DNA of 64,000 nucleotides from Paenibacillus pabuli (GTDB taxonomy: Bacteria; Bacillota; Bacilli; Paenibacillales; Paenibacillaceae): contig NZ_JBDOIO010000005.1 of assembly GCF_039831995.1 (NCBI RefSeq), forward strand, positions 682,001-746,000. Reading direction: 5' to 3'. Positions within the stretch are counted from its first letter, which is position 1, and every line of letters starts with the position of its first letter. This document shows, piece after piece, positions 55,801 to 63,955 of the stretch. The translations under genes were made by a program, and so were the position numbers. The notes under the pieces are model-generated. The model worked only from the letters and a program-made list of their open reading frames with translations. It had not been told where the DNA came from and made no database searches.

Positions 55801-58800
55801 GGTAGACAAACTGGTAGAACTGATTAGGGTCATCCATTTTAAATGTTAGCACCGTTGTGCCGCCCTCGCCTGGGACAGCTTCTACCTGAACTTCACTATT
55901 CGGGTTGCTGAGATCCAGCGCTTCTCCCTCTCGTTCCAGAGCACCGCTGGCAGACAGCTTCGCCCGATAGACGGCCATACTAGGTGCTGTTAGCACAAGC
56001 TCTCCATTTTCTTCATAACGCAGATCCATACCTGCACCTATGGTATCCTGCAAATATACACCCTGTGTCATGTTGAATGGAGGGGTATAGTTTACTGTCC
56101 ATTCGAGTACGCCTGGAACTGGCTTCGTTACTGACTTGCCAAGGGTCTGAACCGGTACAATCACTTTGCGCTGTTCAGTGAGAACCTTCTCCACACCACC
56201 CCATGTCATATGGAGATCGGCTTTGTTATACAGCACCTGCTTGTCGATGCCGCTGGTGGTGTATTCGTCCAGATACTTCTGCAGAGCAGCGTTGGAAGGT
56301 CTTGCTTTTACCAGAATGACATATGGACTCTCTAACTTCGAGAAAGTGAACGTTCCCTCGTTTCCTTGATGGGAGAAACTGACGACATGAGCACTTGTCC
56401 CTGGTTCAATACGTGTTCTGGCATCATTGCGGGCACCATATTCTGTACCTGATCCATTGTCGGAAAATCCTTTCCACAGCTCAAAGTCCTCACCATCAGA
56501 AAACGGAACAAATTCCCATCCTTCAGGCAGTGTGTCCACCAGCTTGATATTGCTAATGACCCGATTACCGCCATCCTTAGCCATTTCTTCTGTGTTATAT
56601 CCAGGCATGTTTACCCCTAAACGGAATGTGACCGTCTTGGTTGTCCTGTCATAGGCGGAAATGGTCCATGCTTCATTGTTATCGTTTCGAATGTAACTGC
56701 TAATGTTATTCGGGCTTACATTTTCAAGTGTGCCATCTGCCTTCAATGGCTTCGATGCAAACAGCATATCCTTGTTCAGCATGCGCAGATGAAGATTAGC
56801 AGCGTTTTCTGCCGCTTTTACGGTATCTCCATCAAACAGCAAGGCCCGATTCCGAATAATTTTATCGGCTTCAATATTCTGTCTGAAGAGAACTTCCGGG
56901 TTAGTCTCCAGTGTACGGAAGCTGAAGGATGCAGCCTTATCCGTATATCCGGTCACCTTGATCAAATCCGCCACAATTTCACCGTTCACTGTCAAAGGAA
57001 TAACCTTCAGAGTTAAGCCGTTTGCGCTCTTAAGGGTACCTTCGTGATATTGCTTCCAAAGTTGAGCTGTATTAACATTTGCCTTGATTTTCGCAATCGT
57101 TTCCGAGCTCACCTCACCAGTTGCATCCACTGCGTTGTCCAAGACGTTCAAATCTCCGCCATGTACCAGCACATCGTAAACTACGGCATCTGGCAGATTA
57201 TACTGCGGTGCCAGATTCACGGTCCAGGTAATGCCGCCCAGGCTATAATCCTCGGTTGAAACGGCGCCTGTTTTGGTAAACGTATGTGCCCCGATGTTGA
57301 CCACTGCCTCATCCGTCACGGCATTAGGCCTTGTACCCGTCATGACATCGTTGTTCTGTATGCCACCCGGTGTATCCATATTCCAGTTGGCACGAGGATC
57401 GATTCTGAAGCTGGAGCCGCTTGTGACTTTGCTCTGAATCACTAATTCGACTTTGCCGTTGATATTCCCAAAGGAATACATGCTGTTCGCATCCGGTGTA
57501 ATGGGCTGTACCTCAGATGCAGTGTTATCCTCCCACGTCTGCCATTCAGCTGATATAAAATCCAGCCCTGCAGGCAATACATTGGTGATCGTAAAGTCCT
57601 TTAACCCTTTTTTGTTATATTGGTTAACCGTGACCTTCCATGTAATGGTTTCATTCGAATGGTCATAGGAAGCACTGGCTTGAATCCAGTCAGGGGCAAA
57701 AGAAATCTCCTGACTTGCCTGCACCAGCATCGTATTGTCCTGTCTCAGTTCCACTTTGCCATGCATATCCCGGTGGCTGCGACCAAGATTACTTGGTGCA
57801 TTGCGATGCTCGTAATAATAAGCTTCTTTGGGTATCCATGTTTTAAATTCAACCTTTGGATCCAAACCTGTTCCCTCCGGAAATAGGTAAGTTAGCGAGC
57901 CGTCGGCCCCAATGACTGGAGTTACGTTCTGGCCATTGACTTTGAACGAACCTTCCATATAGATACCGGACACGTTACCAAAGCCCGTATTATATGTGGC
58001 GGGATTCGTATAAAATATCTTCCCGTCCAACGGTAATTGGACTGTTTTATCAAACTGATCGAATGCAGACACGGTTGATTCCCAGGTAATTGCACCCTCT
58101 ACCAATTGGGCTGGTTGAATTCCCCGGTAACTATACTGGTCCCATCTAATCATTCCAGGCGAGCTTAAAGTGATGCTGTACGCTTCCGTCACATCCGGGT
58201 TGACTAACTCATACGCTCCCCCGAAAATCGTGATAGGCTTCGTATCACCGTAATTCATGCCTGCGATATCCGAATTGGCAGTGGTTTCGAAGCCAAAGGT
58301 AACCCCTCTTCCGACACCGTTAAAAAACCAATCGTCACCATCAAATACAATTTTGATGCTATCGGGGGTGAAAAAAGCGGTACCGAGTTGCTTCAAACCC
58401 ATATCGGTTGTTGCCATTAACGGCTTAGTAGCTGTCGGCAGTACCACTTCGTTGAAGTAGGCATCCCGTCTTAACTCGATTGAATCACCCTGCTGAATGT
58501 ACTTGGTTGTATCATTCTCGTCCGGTGTGTTTGCATAATCTCCCTTAACCGGAACCTTGAGGCCCTCTGATTTAAGAGTAAACGCCTGTCGTCCCTGGAT
58601 CGTACCGCCTGGAGCTATGTCCGTTCCCTGCGTCACCTTCAGCGGAAACGTTGAATTAGCATCCATGAACACAACTGTTTTGTCCGTCGGAGCTGCCACC
58701 AGCATGATGGAATCGTTCGGCACATCGTACACGGCGTCTGTCACTGGCACCGGTTCGTCTGTTCCTTTCAACCCGGTTTCGCTATTGGCTACTGCCCCAG

Positions 58801-58918
58801 AATTGGTTGGTTCGCTATCGGCATATGCAGTAACAGAGAACGCCACCGTCTGCAAAACAAGCATCATTGCCAAGAAGCAAGAGAGTATTGCTTTACCCAT
58901 GTTGCGTTTTCGTTTCAA
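52856..58918 (-). CDS. Giant multidomain adhesin with APKTG cell-wall sorting signal
   Basis: About 2020 residues. Signal peptide (SCFLAMMLVLQTVAFSVTAYA); a ~1000-residue region of collagen-binding/DUF11-like beta domains (FTITNVLPAGLDFISAEW; WTVNYTPPFNMTQGVYLQDTIG); a SpaA-like domain near residue 1100 (LRKVDPDNNPLKGVEFTLYK); three isopeptide-type pilin repeats (~1200-1530, ITNKVEGNGSDSSKDFEYTV); carboxypeptidase-regulatory-like domains; a Thr/Asn/Ser/Gly stalk; and a C-terminal APKTGD, hydrophobic segment and KKK tail. It is probably a wall-bound adhesin. TTG at 58918 is chosen because GGAGGAG lies 9 nt before it; an ATG at 58936 has a poorly spaced site. Confidence 0.9.
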   Translation of the reverse strand: MKRKRNMGKAILSCFLAMMLVLQTVAFSVTAYADSEPTNSGAVANSETGLKGTDEPVPVTDAVYDVPNDSIMLVAAPTDKTVVFMDANSTFPLKVTQGTDIAPGGTIQGRQAFTLKSEGLKVPVKGDYANTPDENDTTKYIQQGDSIELRRDAYFNEVVLPTATKPLMATTDMGLKQLGTAFFTPDSIKIVFDGDDWFFNGVGRGVTFGFETTANSDIAGMNYGDTKPITIFGGAYELVNPDVTEAYSITLSSPGMIRWDQYSYRGIQPAQLVEGAITWESTVSAFDQFDKTVQLPLDGKIFYTNPATYNTGFGNVSGIYMEGSFKVNGQNVTPVIGADGSLTYLFPEGTGLDPKVEFKTWIPKEAYYYEHRNAPSNLGRSHRDMHGKVELRQDNTMLVQASQEISFAPDWIQASASYDHSNETITWKVTVNQYNKKGLKDFTITNVLPAGLDFISAEWQTWEDNTASEVQPITPDANSMYSFGNINGKVELVIQSKVTSGSSFRIDPRANWNMDTPGGIQNNDVMTGTRPNAVTDEAVVNIGAHTFTKTGAVSTEDYSLGGITWTVNLAPQYNLPDAVVYDVLVHGGDLNVLDNAVDATGEVSSETIAKIKANVNTAQLWKQYHEGTLKSANGLTLKVIPLTVNGEIVADLIKVTGYTDKAASFSFRTLETNPEVLFRQNIEADKIIRNRALLFDGDTVKAAENAANLHLRMLNKDMLFASKPLKADGTLENVSPNNISSYIRNDNNEAWTISAYDRTTKTVTFRLGVNMPGYNTEEMAKDGGNRVISNIKLVDTLPEGWEFVPFSDGEDFELWKGFSDNGSGTEYGARNDARTRIEPGTSAHVVSFSHQGNEGTFTFSKLESPYVILVKARPSNAALQKYLDEYTTSGIDKQVLYNKADLHMTWGGVEKVLTEQRKVIVPVQTLGKSVTKPVPGVLEWTVNYTPPFNMTQGVYLQDTIGAGMDLRYEENGELVLTAPSMAVYRAKLSASGALEREGEALDLSNPNSEVQVEAVPGEGGTTVLTFKMDDPNQFYQFVYQTEVDPSKAKAGDKMGNEVKLMGDDKLKTVSARSESTLDNSDVAGSSSSNALLPLRKVDPDNNPLKGVEFTLYKKEGGTQVAKGTTDSGGKLNLLFPDPGYYELKETYIDTTTWLPTTKIYQVYVGNTPGKPIWVDGVKVTSDNPLVVPTPAQGKLTITNKVEGNGSDSSKDFEYTVTFEGKGKDGEYTYTKSDNTVGTIKSGDKINLKHGESVTLSALPADLVYTVNEADYTTVDGYITTPETRELSGIIVNKGDHKADFVNERTVNKLTVSNTVMGNGGDKTKEFEYTVIFEGTGKDGSYSYLKSDGSTGTIKSLDIFKLKHGETLDMLDLPKGLKYTVTQKEYTADDYMTNPEEREHTGIMEGQDELAPFTNIRVLKGGLLISNTVKGKDDDKKKLFKYTLNFTGEGENEAYTYEKSDGSSGTIKNGETFELTDGQTLIVQGLPTYLEYKVTQDDYTEDGYVTNPESFDHTGTIPEKKLAEAHFINTRPYLEGVLRNNNTGEVIPNAPITITDLKTSKEIQTETNDKGEYAIPATANTDYTITYTKWYQVGGKDVPVEFTQKANVDGSVTDETIPADITAVGIVLFKQLDGTTELFSESLTSQMYIYLKDMDGKYVEENGHPKAFPMASNGTFSVEGLSEQKYTMEVRYKAETGEELLFKVTQLNVKANGELNISEALVDPYGTVYDETTGDANTGRKIEGAKVTLYYADTQRNRDNGRIPGTKVTLPPVPNFPPHDNESPEQMSDANGFYAYMVFPEADYYLIVTKDGYEAHRSGTISVDFDIVKYDVPMKPIRSGGGSGGNAGNGNSGTGNSGNSGTDNGSNENNNGSGETDNSGSETGNGSNETDNGGSETDNGGSETDNGSSETNNGGSETDNGSSETDNGSNETDNGSNETDNGSNETDNSNIGADNSSNETGNGSNEADNNSNENSNVGDELDDAPKTGDNSVSPMWYMALALMSLVTIGLCLLGNKKKTHM
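53010..53360. repeat. 18-bp tandem repeats encoding the ETDNGS stalk
   Basis: About 17 degenerate copies of an 18-bp unit encode the hexapeptide pattern E-T-D-N-G-S/G of the adhesin wall-spanning stalk. Length could vary by slippage. Several plus-strand frames here are shadows created by the repeat. Confidence 0.9.
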
Positions 58919-58944
58919 GATACCTTTCTCCTCCATTTCCTAAA

Positions 58945-59184
58945 TTACCAGAATTCATCAACAGCAGGAGGATCGACCTGATCACACTCAGCCGAAGTAA
59001 TTATTCTATTTGCATGATTCCAGTAGCCTTTTGCCTCAATGAAATCTTGCCAAGTTCCCTCCTGTTCACCTCCTCCATAGATAGATGGCTCGTGAAGAAT
59101 GCACTTTGGTCCGAGTTTCCACTCTTTCTTATCTAGTTTAAAAAATTCGTCTCTACAAAATCTCAACAAAGACAACTTGAACAA
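58945..59184 (-). CDS. Possible small ORF or gene remnant before the adhesin
   Basis: A 79-codon frame ending 8 nt before the outer adhesin start (residues IITSAECDQVDPPAVDEFW at the end). It opens with a TTG preceded by only AGGTAG, and a stop lies three codons upstream. Composition is protein-like (GGGEQEGTWQDFIEAKGYW). It may be a small protein cotranscribed with the adhesin, or the tail of a decayed gene. Not recognised. Confidence 0.35.
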   Translation of the reverse strand: MFKLSLLRFCRDEFFKLDKKEWKLGPKCILHEPSIYGGGEQEGTWQDFIEAKGYWNHANRIITSAECDQVDPPAVDEFW

Positions 59185-59257
59185 TGGCTTCTACCTATTC
59201 GAGGACCTTGTTGAATGAATAGTGATTCTTAAATGATAAATGGAGGGGATTTATGAT

Positions 59258-59332
59258 TTGAAGGAGTATATTTGTGAAATGATCTTACCTCAGTGGAGTA
59301 CAACCAGCCGTAGATTAGTTTTTAATCAATAA
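59258..59332 (+). CDS. Possible 24-residue small protein
   Basis: TTG start 9 nt after a strong GGAGGGG site, peptide beginning MKEYICEMILPQW. It is followed 10 nt later by the nested palindrome at 59343-59443, which could act as its terminator. Read opposite to the adhesin operon. Confidence 0.28.
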   Translation: MKEYICEMILPQWSTTSRRLVFNQ

Positions 59333-59342
59333 GAGCATAAAA

Positions 59343-59443
59343 AAACACATCCTCATTTGGAATACAGCAATCTCCCAGATAAACTCTTTCATGAATTCGA
59401 GGTTTATCAATAGAGAAGCTTATTTTCCAAAAAGGATGTGTTT
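59343..59443. repeat. 101-bp nested palindromic element
   Basis: Outer arms AAACACATCCT...TTTGGAA (59343-59362) and TTCCAAA...AGGATGTGTTT (59425-59443) enclose an inner GATAAAC/GTTTATC stem (59378-59384 and 59402-59408). A-rich and T-rich ends flank it. It may be a MITE-like unit or a large terminator shared by the small ORF and the convergent nucleotidase gene. Confidence 0.7.
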
Positions 59444-59478
59444 CCCTGTCTTAAAATAAGGCCTGAATACGTTCTACA

Positions 59479-61602
59479 TTACGAAGCTTTTGCTGCAACA
59501 GCTTTTTCAATTAGAGCTTTGGCATCGTTAGTGGAAAGACCTTGTTTAGGTTGAAGTTCGTTGTTCTCTGCCGCTCCAAAAATACCTTGCTCAATCAATT
59601 GTGCCAAGGATTTAACTGCATAGACAGATACGGTTTTGCCATCTTCAAAACCAGCAATAATCGCAGCAGCATCTTTATCCGAAGCTTGATTTTTCAACAA
59701 TTTAGCAAGAATGGTAGCTGCTTCTTCACGAGTGATATCACGGTCAGGGTTGAAGTTGCCACCGTAGCCTTGAATGAATCCAGCGTGAGTAGCTGCAGCG
59801 ATTGCGTCTGCATATGCCGCGTCAGCAGCCACATCCTTGAATGCAGGTGCTGTAGCAACTTCATTTAGTTTCAACATGTCTACTAGAGCAGTTACAAATT
59901 CAGCACGGGAAATGAATTCTGTTGCTACCGGTGTTTCTGGTTGCTCTGCAGGGGCAGCTACGTTCGTAATACGTCCTTCTGTTTTAGCTTGAATCGTGCC
60001 GCCTTTATACGCATCTACAATGTACTGGTAGAATACATCCAGATCGATAGGACCTGCTAGGGATGACTTAGCATCCACCAGCACTTTATAGTTATCTCCA
60101 CCAGCTGCCATAAAGTTGTTAACTACAGCTGTATACGTTTTTGCAGGGTCAATAGGTGTGCCATCTTCCAGACTAAGACTCGTTACACGTTCTGCAACTG
60201 GCTTATTGAAATCTGCCGTATATTTCAAACCAGAGATTTGTAGTGTTTTGGTGTTTGGTGTACCATCTGCATTGGTTCCCCATTGTTGTTCCAACAAGGT
60301 TTGGATTTGTTCACCCGTCAGCTCAAGTTTCACTAGAGTATTGCCAAACGGCTGGATTTTAGCAAGATCAGCAAAGGTCACATCGCCTTCTGGCAGATCT
60401 GCACGAATACCACCTGGGTTCATAAATGCAAAGTCAGCATCGCTTGCGTTATCACCAAAGTCTGCTTGACGCATAGCATCCGCAATGAGGTTTCCGAGAG
60501 GTGCTTCGTTATTGTAAGCATCTGTGCGAGTGACAGAACCATCTGTTGTACCTACTGGCTTGGTTAGCTCAGGATGCTTGTCCAATGATTTTTTAATAAT
60601 AGCCAAAGATTCAGGATCTTCTTTTACACCCTCTTGGAAAGTCGTTGTCACTGTAGCTGATTTTTCGGTTACATCCCCAGTCGTAGGGTCAATCATCAAC
60701 TTGATGTCTTCAAATGCCGTACCATAAGAATACGCTTGAACGATCAATTTCCCATTTACTTCACCATTAGCCAAAGCGTGATTGTCACCTGCTACGATAA
60801 CGTCAACAGGCGAATCTGCTGGCAGAGCTTTTGCTAAATCAGCTGCTTCTCCAGTGGTTACGCCTTCTTTGGTTGTTGCTGGATCATGCGCCAGAACGAT
60901 GATCGTTTCAACATCTTGATCTTGCAATTCTTTTGCATATTTATTAACGGCTTCCACTTCTTCTTCAGCGCTTAAGAAACGCACGCCTGCTGTACCCGAT
61001 GGGGATACTTTAGCAGGTGTAGCTTTCGTCACCAATCCGATAAATCCGATTTTGACGCCGCCCACTTCTTTAATTACATATGGCTTAATCAATGTTTTGC
61101 CAGTGGCAGTTTCAACGACATTTGCATTCACATAATCAAATTTTGCCCCGGCGTGAGTCACTTTTCCTTCTTTTGGATCAAGTCCGCCAAAGATTTGTGC
61201 TTTTAATGCAGCGATCCCTTGGTCGAATTCATGGTTGCCGAGTGAACCCACATCGAAGCCCATCATATTCATCCATTCCATCGTAGGCTCATCCCGATCC
61301 AACGAAGAAACGGGAGCAGATGCACCAACAGAATCTCCATTATGGAAGAGTAGGGAGTGTTCATGTTTGGCTTGAGCTTCTTTTAGATATGTAGCTAGAA
61401 TTGGAGCCGTTCCTGCCTTTTTATCACCAACCATTGATGTGGTATCCAGCTGACCGTGCAGGTCATTGATTCCGATCAAGTGTACTTCTACATCTGTGCC
61501 TGCAGCAGAGACAGGACCTACCGCGCCGAATAGTTGAGAAAGTAATAGTGCAGTCGTAGCCACACGAATGGTGCTTTTCCCCAGAACTTTTTTCCATGAC
61601 AT
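59479..61602 (-). CDS. SLH-anchored bifunctional metallophosphatase/5'-nucleotidase
   Basis: A 707-residue exported UshA-type enzyme that hydrolyses extracellular nucleotides. Signal peptide (ends VSAAG); metallophosphoesterase core with IGINDLHGQLD, HNGDSVGAS, SLGNHEFDQG and AHDP; the usual GHxH is GDNH here. The 5'-nucleotidase C-terminal domain (NLIADAMRQADFGDNASDADFAFMNPGGIRADL, VVNNFMAAGGDNYKVL) follows, then SLH domains from about residue 560 (GFIQGYGGNFNPDRDITREEAATIL) that anchor it to the wall. It may scavenge phosphate or nucleosides. Confidence 0.94.
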   Translation of the reverse strand: MSWKKVLGKSTIRVATTALLLSQLFGAVGPVSAAGTDVEVHLIGINDLHGQLDTTSMVGDKKAGTAPILATYLKEAQAKHEHSLLFHNGDSVGASAPVSSLDRDEPTMEWMNMMGFDVGSLGNHEFDQGIAALKAQIFGGLDPKEGKVTHAGAKFDYVNANVVETATGKTLIKPYVIKEVGGVKIGFIGLVTKATPAKVSPSGTAGVRFLSAEEEVEAVNKYAKELQDQDVETIIVLAHDPATTKEGVTTGEAADLAKALPADSPVDVIVAGDNHALANGEVNGKLIVQAYSYGTAFEDIKLMIDPTTGDVTEKSATVTTTFQEGVKEDPESLAIIKKSLDKHPELTKPVGTTDGSVTRTDAYNNEAPLGNLIADAMRQADFGDNASDADFAFMNPGGIRADLPEGDVTFADLAKIQPFGNTLVKLELTGEQIQTLLEQQWGTNADGTPNTKTLQISGLKYTADFNKPVAERVTSLSLEDGTPIDPAKTYTAVVNNFMAAGGDNYKVLVDAKSSLAGPIDLDVFYQYIVDAYKGGTIQAKTEGRITNVAAPAEQPETPVATEFISRAEFVTALVDMLKLNEVATAPAFKDVAADAAYADAIAAATHAGFIQGYGGNFNPDRDITREEAATILAKLLKNQASDKDAAAIIAGFEDGKTVSVYAVKSLAQLIEQGIFGAAENNELQPKQGLSTNDAKALIEKAVAAKAS

Positions 61603-61732
61603 GAGTTAAAAAACCCCTCTCCAATTTCTGATCCTGAGATATTTTAACATAAATCAAGTCAAGAAAATCGCGAAATATATCAAATGGATGTAAAAATTTT
61701 GAAAGATTGATAGAGAAGGAAGCAGGTCTATT

Positions 61733-63010
61733 TTATTTGAAAATGACGAATTCTAAGTTCTGTTCTTTTAAATGTTTAAGAATAGCTGGAAGTGCCTTTA
61801 ATGTGTTCTTGTTCTCGTGCAGCACATATACGCCCCCAGCAGCTTCTACCTGATGAAAGTATCGAATAATGTCTTCTGGCTTCTTCGCATTCCAGTCCTC
61901 TGGATCCCGATTCCATAGGAGAGTCTTCATATTCATCTTTTTGACCTCGGAGACAAGTTCGTTGTTAATCGCACCGTATGGTGGTCGAAACAACGTAACT
62001 GTATTATGCGTCAGTGATTCTATAACGCTGTTTGTCTTCGATAAGCTTTCGCTCTGATCCTGAGGGGTAGCTTTTGGAAGCAAACTGTGATCCCAGGAAT
62101 GATTTCCGATCGCCATTCCATGTTCACTCGCATAGATCACGGCATCTCGATTGCGTTCCACCTTCTGCCCTACGAATAGGAATGTTGCCGCTACCTTCTG
62201 TTCTGTCAGAATGTCCACAAACTGCTTCGTAAGCGTGGAAGGACCATCATCAAAAGTTAAAGCCACATATCCCTTGGGCAGACCAAAGAAAGACTCCTCT
62301 TTATCAATGTCGATGACTTCTAAGGATGCTTGAGTGGTCTTAGGCTGATTCGATACTTGCGATACGACCAAGTGGCCTGTTCTTGCATCCTCATCTGAGA
62401 TTCCCGACTTGTTTAAATCGTTTATTAGTACAGGAACCGTCGGTGCCTTCGAAGCATACGTTTTTTCCTCTGCCTGCGCCACCCCGATCGATCCGCTAAA
62501 TGTATGTGCAGAATCGTCGTTCCCCTTCGAAGTGATAGATAGAACAACCAACAAGCCGGCAGTTACCAGGAACAGAACGAATATTTTAGGCATGTGTTCA
62601 GAGAATTGCCGCAGGAGTTGTATCTGCTGCGGAGCAGGTTCCTCTACTATGTCCTCCTGCCTTCTATCTTCTGCCGGGACGGGCGGAAGGTTCCTGATCC
62701 GCTTTATTTCATGTGTGTACGCTTCGCTGCATCCAAAATACTGCACATCCCGGGAAACATCAGTGGTTCTGATTACGGAACTATAAAAGGTATTTCGATA
62801 AGGATCCCACTTGGAGTAGGGAGAGAGTCGGATCCTGTCGCCATTCAATGGCTTTAACATTTCAAGCTCAATATATGTAAACTCATCAATATCAATTTCG
62901 TATGTAGCTTGCCTATCCTCTTGGGTCACGACGACTGTGATTTGATATACACCATCCGGGGTCTTCCCAAGCGATAACAGCTCTATTACCTGCGTAATGT
63001 ATGTCTCCAT
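61733..63010 (-). CDS. Membrane polysaccharide deacetylase (NodB family) with cytosolic N-domain
   Basis: Residues 1-135 are a cytosolic domain of unknown family; a single transmembrane segment (about 140-162, IFVLFLVTAGLLVVLSI) leads to an extracellular linker and the NodB domain (~245-425). Catalytic motifs are TFDDGPST, HSWDH, RPPYG, RDPEDW and VLHEN; the last position is Glu where His is common. It likely removes acetyl groups from peptidoglycan or another wall glycan. Next gene downstream of the coiled-coil gene, 33 nt gap. Confidence 0.9.
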   Translation of the reverse strand: METYITQVIELLSLGKTPDGVYQITVVVTQEDRQATYEIDIDEFTYIELEMLKPLNGDRIRLSPYSKWDPYRNTFYSSVIRTTDVSRDVQYFGCSEAYTHEIKRIRNLPPVPAEDRRQEDIVEEPAPQQIQLLRQFSEHMPKIFVLFLVTAGLLVVLSITSKGNDDSAHTFSGSIGVAQAEEKTYASKAPTVPVLINDLNKSGISDEDARTGHLVVSQVSNQPKTTQASLEVIDIDKEESFFGLPKGYVALTFDDGPSTLTKQFVDILTEQKVAATFLFVGQKVERNRDAVIYASEHGMAIGNHSWDHSLLPKATPQDQSESLSKTNSVIESLTHNTVTLFRPPYGAINNELVSEVKKMNMKTLLWNRDPEDWNAKKPEDIIRYFHQVEAAGGVYVLHENKNTLKALPAILKHLKEQNLEFVIFK

Positions 63011-63043
63011 ACCATTCGTCCTCTCTTCCGATCAGACATGACC

Positions 63044-63766
63044 TTAATCGTTTGGAGATTCCTCAGTTGTTCCTGTGTTCGATGCAAACGGAGATGTCAG
63101 TCTGTTCGTAAAGTCATTTACAACATTAAGCAGATGCGTTTTCTCCTGGCGAAGAGCATCGAATTTCTGCTTCATTTGAGAGAGCTCGGATTCATATCTT
63201 ACATTCTTCTCCTCAAGCTCGCTGATTCTCTTATTCTTATCCGTAATCATCTCATTGTGCTTCTGAAGCAGACCGGCATAGTTCTGGCGTTCGAGCTCAA
63301 TTACACTTTTAAGCTCATCGTTCTGACCAGACATATTGGATTGAAGCTCCCGATAGTCTTCTAGCATTTGATCAACCTTCAGATTTTTATCGGTCAATTT
63401 CCGCTCCAGCTCCAGAATGCTCTTTTCACGTTCCTCAATGACCTTGCTCAAGTTCTTTAGGTCTCTGTTCAAACGATCATTTTGTCCGTTCGCATGGTTT
63501 AGTCGGTCCTGCAAATCGTTATGACTCATTTCAACATGCTGCTTATCCTTAATCATCTGTTCAACGGCAAATAATAGATCAAGCGAGCTTTTGTCCATAT
63601 GGGCCTTATTAATTAAAACAGAACCTGAAGGCTCTTCCTTCGCTTCGGAAGTAGTCGAATTTAGTGAACCTTCTTCTTGCGGCTCGTCGAAGTCCTTCTT
63701 CATGTGAAGGTCCTCTCTCGATTGCTGCTCAAGTCTACTCTTCTTCTTTTGGAACGGCGAAAACAT
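63044..63766 (-). CDS. Coiled-coil protein, probable partner of the deacetylase
   Basis: A 240-residue cytosolic protein. The N-terminal ~70 residues are charged and disordered (KKKSRLEQQSRED), followed by a long heptad-rich coiled coil (about 85-220, for example LNRDLKNLSKVIEEREKSILELERKL) and a Ser/Thr tail. No enzyme motif. It is upstream of the deacetylase in one transcript and could scaffold or regulate its cytosolic N-domain. AAGGTGA precedes the ATG. Confidence 0.82.
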   Translation of the reverse strand: MFSPFQKKKSRLEQQSREDLHMKKDFDEPQEEGSLNSTTSEAKEEPSGSVLINKAHMDKSSLDLLFAVEQMIKDKQHVEMSHNDLQDRLNHANGQNDRLNRDLKNLSKVIEEREKSILELERKLTDKNLKVDQMLEDYRELQSNMSGQNDELKSVIELERQNYAGLLQKHNEMITDKNKRISELEEKNVRYESELSQMKQKFDALRQEKTHLLNVVNDFTNRLTSPFASNTGTTEESPND

Positions 63767-63790
63767 ATATTAAGTCACCTTTTCTAAGAA

Positions 63791-63820
63791 AATGTTGATA
63801 AATGTTGATAAATGTCGATT
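63791..63820. repeat. Three head-to-tail 10-bp repeats before the coiled-coil gene
   Basis: AATGTTGATA occurs twice exactly and a third time as AATGTCGATT, about 25 nt before the coiled-coil start. The 10-bp period places them on one face of the DNA helix, as in a regulator-binding array. Confidence 0.6.
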
Positions 63821-63903
63821 TAGGACATATGACCGCATATTAATTATCGGAAATTGGCCTTTATTTCTTAATATGTTGAATGAATATTTAAAAGTTCAGA
63901 GCG

Positions 63904-63940
63904 CAGAAAAAAGAGACGTGGACATTTCTCCATCGTCTCT
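63904..63940 (-). terminator. Terminator of the gene entering from the right
   Basis: AGAGACG and CGTCTCT arms with inner GGA/TCC pairing are followed on the minus strand by six T. It lies 16 nt past the partial CDS stop. Confidence 0.85.
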
Positions 63941-63955
63941 GACTTTTATCCTAGA

